Assembly (NCBI RefSeq): GCF_017562075.2
Contig: NC_054084.1
Span: forward strand, 6,731,001 to 6,795,000
Direction: 5' to 3'
Source of the DNA: Anopheles merus
Lineage: Eukaryota; Arthropoda; Insecta; Diptera; Culicidae
Length of the DNA: 64,000 nucleotides
Each line of letters begins with the position of its first letter. Position 1 is the first letter of the stretch. Under the pieces are notes generated by a model. It was not told where the DNA came from and made no database searches. It worked only from the letters and a program-made list of their open reading frames with translations. Position numbers and translations under genes: made by a program. Positions 61,401 to 64,000 of this stretch are shown piece by piece.

Positions 61401-62753
61401 ATCGTTTGTTGGTAATAGGAAAGTGTTTGTGCGGGTGTGTGTGTATCGACGTGTTTCACGTCGTACTCGGTACGTGTGTTTGTGCGATAATACAACGGAT
61501 AATTAAATGAAATGTTCCCGGGGCCATACAACGACGACGACGATGGCGACGATGGCGATCTAACCGCAGCGAGGCACAATCCGTTTAGCCGGCGGGCATT
61601 GATTGAAGCGAACCCGATCCTTCCCGGAACTCGAAGACCAATCGTTGTGTAAAACGCTCACGCCACTGCATCTCTGGCCCAGGGAAGGGAACGGAACGGC
61701 TCGCTCGGTCGGTGCTGCTCCCGTGCCCGGGCTGACAGTTTGCAATGTAGCCACATCCTCTCGTGCTCCTCTCGCGAACCCGGGCTGCGGGCGGGACTGT
61801 ATGCTGTGGTCGTGGGTCTTTAAACGTTACCCACGGGTTCTTTTGTTTCTGCAAAGAGAGAGAAGGAGAGAAAAGCAACGCAAAAGCGCAAAGAAACGGT
61901 TAAAACTTCCGCCTTCAGTGTTGATGCAACAATGATCGATCGCAGAACAGAGGAGCTGCAATGGAATGGAGGTTGCGAGTGGTCGAGTGGTAGTAATAGT
62001 AAATTGTAGTTAATAGGATGGAGTTTAGAGCGAAGGAAAAGGAAGCAAACTGTTTACAAGCGAGGGGGGTGGGGGTTGCGAATCTGTCCGACACGACCTT
62101 CGTATCTAGTTGCTGCGATTGACGGGTGGGAAATTGCACTGATTTACGAAATTGAGTCGAGTCGAGTGTAAATCGATGCAGCTTATTGGAGCGAGATGTT
62201 GCACGTTTATTGCGTTGATTGATTGCCGAGCCAAGATGGGCGGGTGAGATGGGGTGAGATAATTTAATCCGAGGGATGGAAGAAGTTGTCAAACGATTTA
62301 TGTTTAAATTTAATGATGTCTAAGGCTTTGCCGTTGCGGTATTAAATTTTAATAAACTCAGGCTTTTTAGGAGTTTTTTTCCCAAGAAGACCAATTTAAT
62401 GACCAGTTTCTTGGTTTAATACCACAGCGATACAATCCCAAGTTCGTCCCACACAAGCACACACACACACTTGAATACACCGAAACGCCCAAATGTCACT
62501 CGGAAAAGGTTTCTAGCTTCAGCTTCACCAGTCCTGTCCGAAACTCGATAAAACAATGTGTCCTGTGGGGATTTACCGCTGCCGGACGACAAGCCATAAA
62601 AACGATGGACAAGCAGAAGTACAGTGCTCCACACAAACACACATAAATTGGAACAGGGTGTGCTGGTGGTCTGTATTTTAATGATAACATTTCCGGCATC
62701 GGTAGCAAAACCCATGGCCGTATTGCCCAAGTTTCGCCGGTTGTTTTTCTACT

Positions 62754-62776
62754 CCCCCCCCCCCCCCCCCCCCCCC
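62754..62776. repeat. C23 homopolymer
   Basis: Twenty-three consecutive C residues, the longest homopolymer in the window. Its exact length is prone to sequencing error. Confidence 0.9.
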
Positions 62777-63833
62777 AAAAGAAGTACCATTTTCACGGGA
62801 AAGGTTATGAGCAACTTCCGGTGTGACTTTTTGCTTGGAAAAACTCGGATTGCTGTATTTGTAGCCTACCCATTCACTTCACCCATTTGCTGGCCCCGAT
62901 AGGCATGACCAACAAGCTTGCGGGGGGAAAAAATGGCTTGTGAAAGGACGCCAGGCGACCACCATACGGCACACGTGCGTACGTGGCACAGGATTGCTTC
63001 GCTTGTTGTGCTCCATTACTCGTCCCCTCGTGCGCTTACAGTTTATGGTTTTAATCATTTACTTTTTGCCATCGCTTGACACACATTCATACACGCGCGA
63101 GCGGCTGGGATTCACAGTAGGAATAGGGCTGCATGCACTGTGTTGCCTTCAAGGGACATTGAACGTACAAAAAACAGAAAAAGAAACGGCTGGAGTGTTC
63201 TTTTACGGCAAATGGGACAGTTTTATGAAGAGGCTAAAAGTTTGTACAAGTGTTCAAATGGTACCGTACTTGCAGTGTGGAACGTGTCCGTCTTTCTTCC
63301 ACTCGCAGACAAAGAAGTAGAGAGCTCATATTTCTCATTAGATTGGGTAACAAATGGTGTAGAATATGGGCGATTTCATAATGTTTCTAGTTTATTGCTT
63401 GGGCTTTTTACTGCTCAAGTTGAGCTTTTGTAGGACAAGAATATCATATACAGATGAAGGCTAGCCTTTAAGTCTTTAAGGCTAAATGCTTTAAAAATTG
63501 CAAAGGACGGGAATCATTCAATAAGAACATTACTGTACTTCTTGAAGCATCATAAAATATAAGGCTAATCTCAATATTCATCTGAAAAACATTATACTAC
63601 CAACATAAACTCATCGATGAGTTAACAAGAGCTGAAACAAGGACTGATTAATTCTCACTCAACAGTGCCTTCCATTGGTGGAATTTTACTCTTCCCCACT
63701 CCAACAAACACTTATTGGAAACCAACACCCATTATCATAACCATTCTCACCACCGTTCCTCTACCTTCATCACAAGTCCGCACCGGCTACCGAACGTGAT
63801 GTTTCCCATCCTCTTTTTAAGCGCTGCAAACAG

Positions 63834-64000
63834 TACCGCAAGCGCGCGAACACGAGCCAAACGCTCGTAATATTTGTCATTCAAATCCGGTGAATGTCAA
63901 TGTCAACGGTATAAGTCCCGGCCTTGCTTCCACCGACATGCAAAGCTTACAACGCGGCCGGCTTCAAGAGTCGCCCAAGGACATCGCCACAATCGCAATT
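63834..64000 (+). CDS. Probable partial coding exon running off the right edge
   Basis: After a pyrimidine-rich stretch and an acceptor (CTGCAAACAG, AG at 63832-63833), one frame stays open for all 55 remaining codons from 63836 to the window end. It reads PQAREHEPNARNICHSNPVN, then VNVNGISPGLASTDMQ, and ends GRLQESPKDIATIAI. The composition is that of a soluble, polar protein segment, and codon third positions are enriched in C and G relative to the flanking DNA. I do not recognise the protein. Upstream exons were not found, and the other two frames contain stops. Confidence 0.42.

Larger units (their letters stand above)
52324..63833. other. Gene-poor stretch right of the foldback element
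   Basis: The block includes a strongly T-rich segment on the plus strand (about 53370-54990) ending near AATAAA at 54942, a 16-bp word copy at 58414, C runs at 56231-56241 and 62754-62776, and (CT)n near 59970. A minus-strand frame at 60592-61026 looks protein-like but matches no family I know. No gene is called. Confidence 0.55.

Overview
The window reads as dipteran, very probably Anopheles mosquito, nuclear DNA. Coding is sparse and split by introns with GTAAG-type donors. The non-coding DNA is full of (GT)n/(CA)n, (GA)n and poly-G/poly-C tracts. The one recognisable conserved protein is an insect Shaw-type (Kv3) potassium channel whose residues I read as the Shaw-like (Shawl) paralogue. 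No bacterial, organellar or viral gene organisation is visible, and I found no rRNA, tRNA or CRISPR.

Layout. (1) 24843 down to 11566, minus strand: six well-supported coding exons of the channel (24641-24843, 20991-21108, 13832-14026, 13511-13729, 11871-12474, 11566-11655). They give 476 codons in consistent phase, covering the T1 domain, S1-S6, the GYG filter, the PVP hinge and the start of the cytoplasmic tail. The tail continues. The best but weak candidate for a terminal exon is at 41-132, more than 11 kb downstream. (2) 29267-30359, plus strand: a compact locus facing away from the channel gene. It holds a 60-codon ORF for a small one-pass membrane protein and then, 40 nt after its stop, a three-exon gene for a 250-residue single-pass membrane protein of unknown family. 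(3) 51089-52321: a non-coding foldback transposon with perfect CAGTCGTTGCC termini, a TA target duplication, about 21-bp subterminal repeats and two inverted arms of about 310 bp. (4) 63834-64000: a probable partial coding exon on the plus strand that runs off the window.

The rest (most of 133-11565, the channel introns, 24844-29200, 30360-51086 and 52324-63833) shows no gene I can support. The open frames there are mostly chance frames, often running through dinucleotide repeats.

The most unusual non-genic signal is a 16-bp word, consensus CGCCTRAANNTATGCA. I find about 15 full or degenerate copies on both strands. Ten lie in the introns or close downstream of the channel gene, and several form hairpin-capable inverted pairs. 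I do not recognise it. It could be the end of an ancient small transposon or a dispersed protein-binding site.
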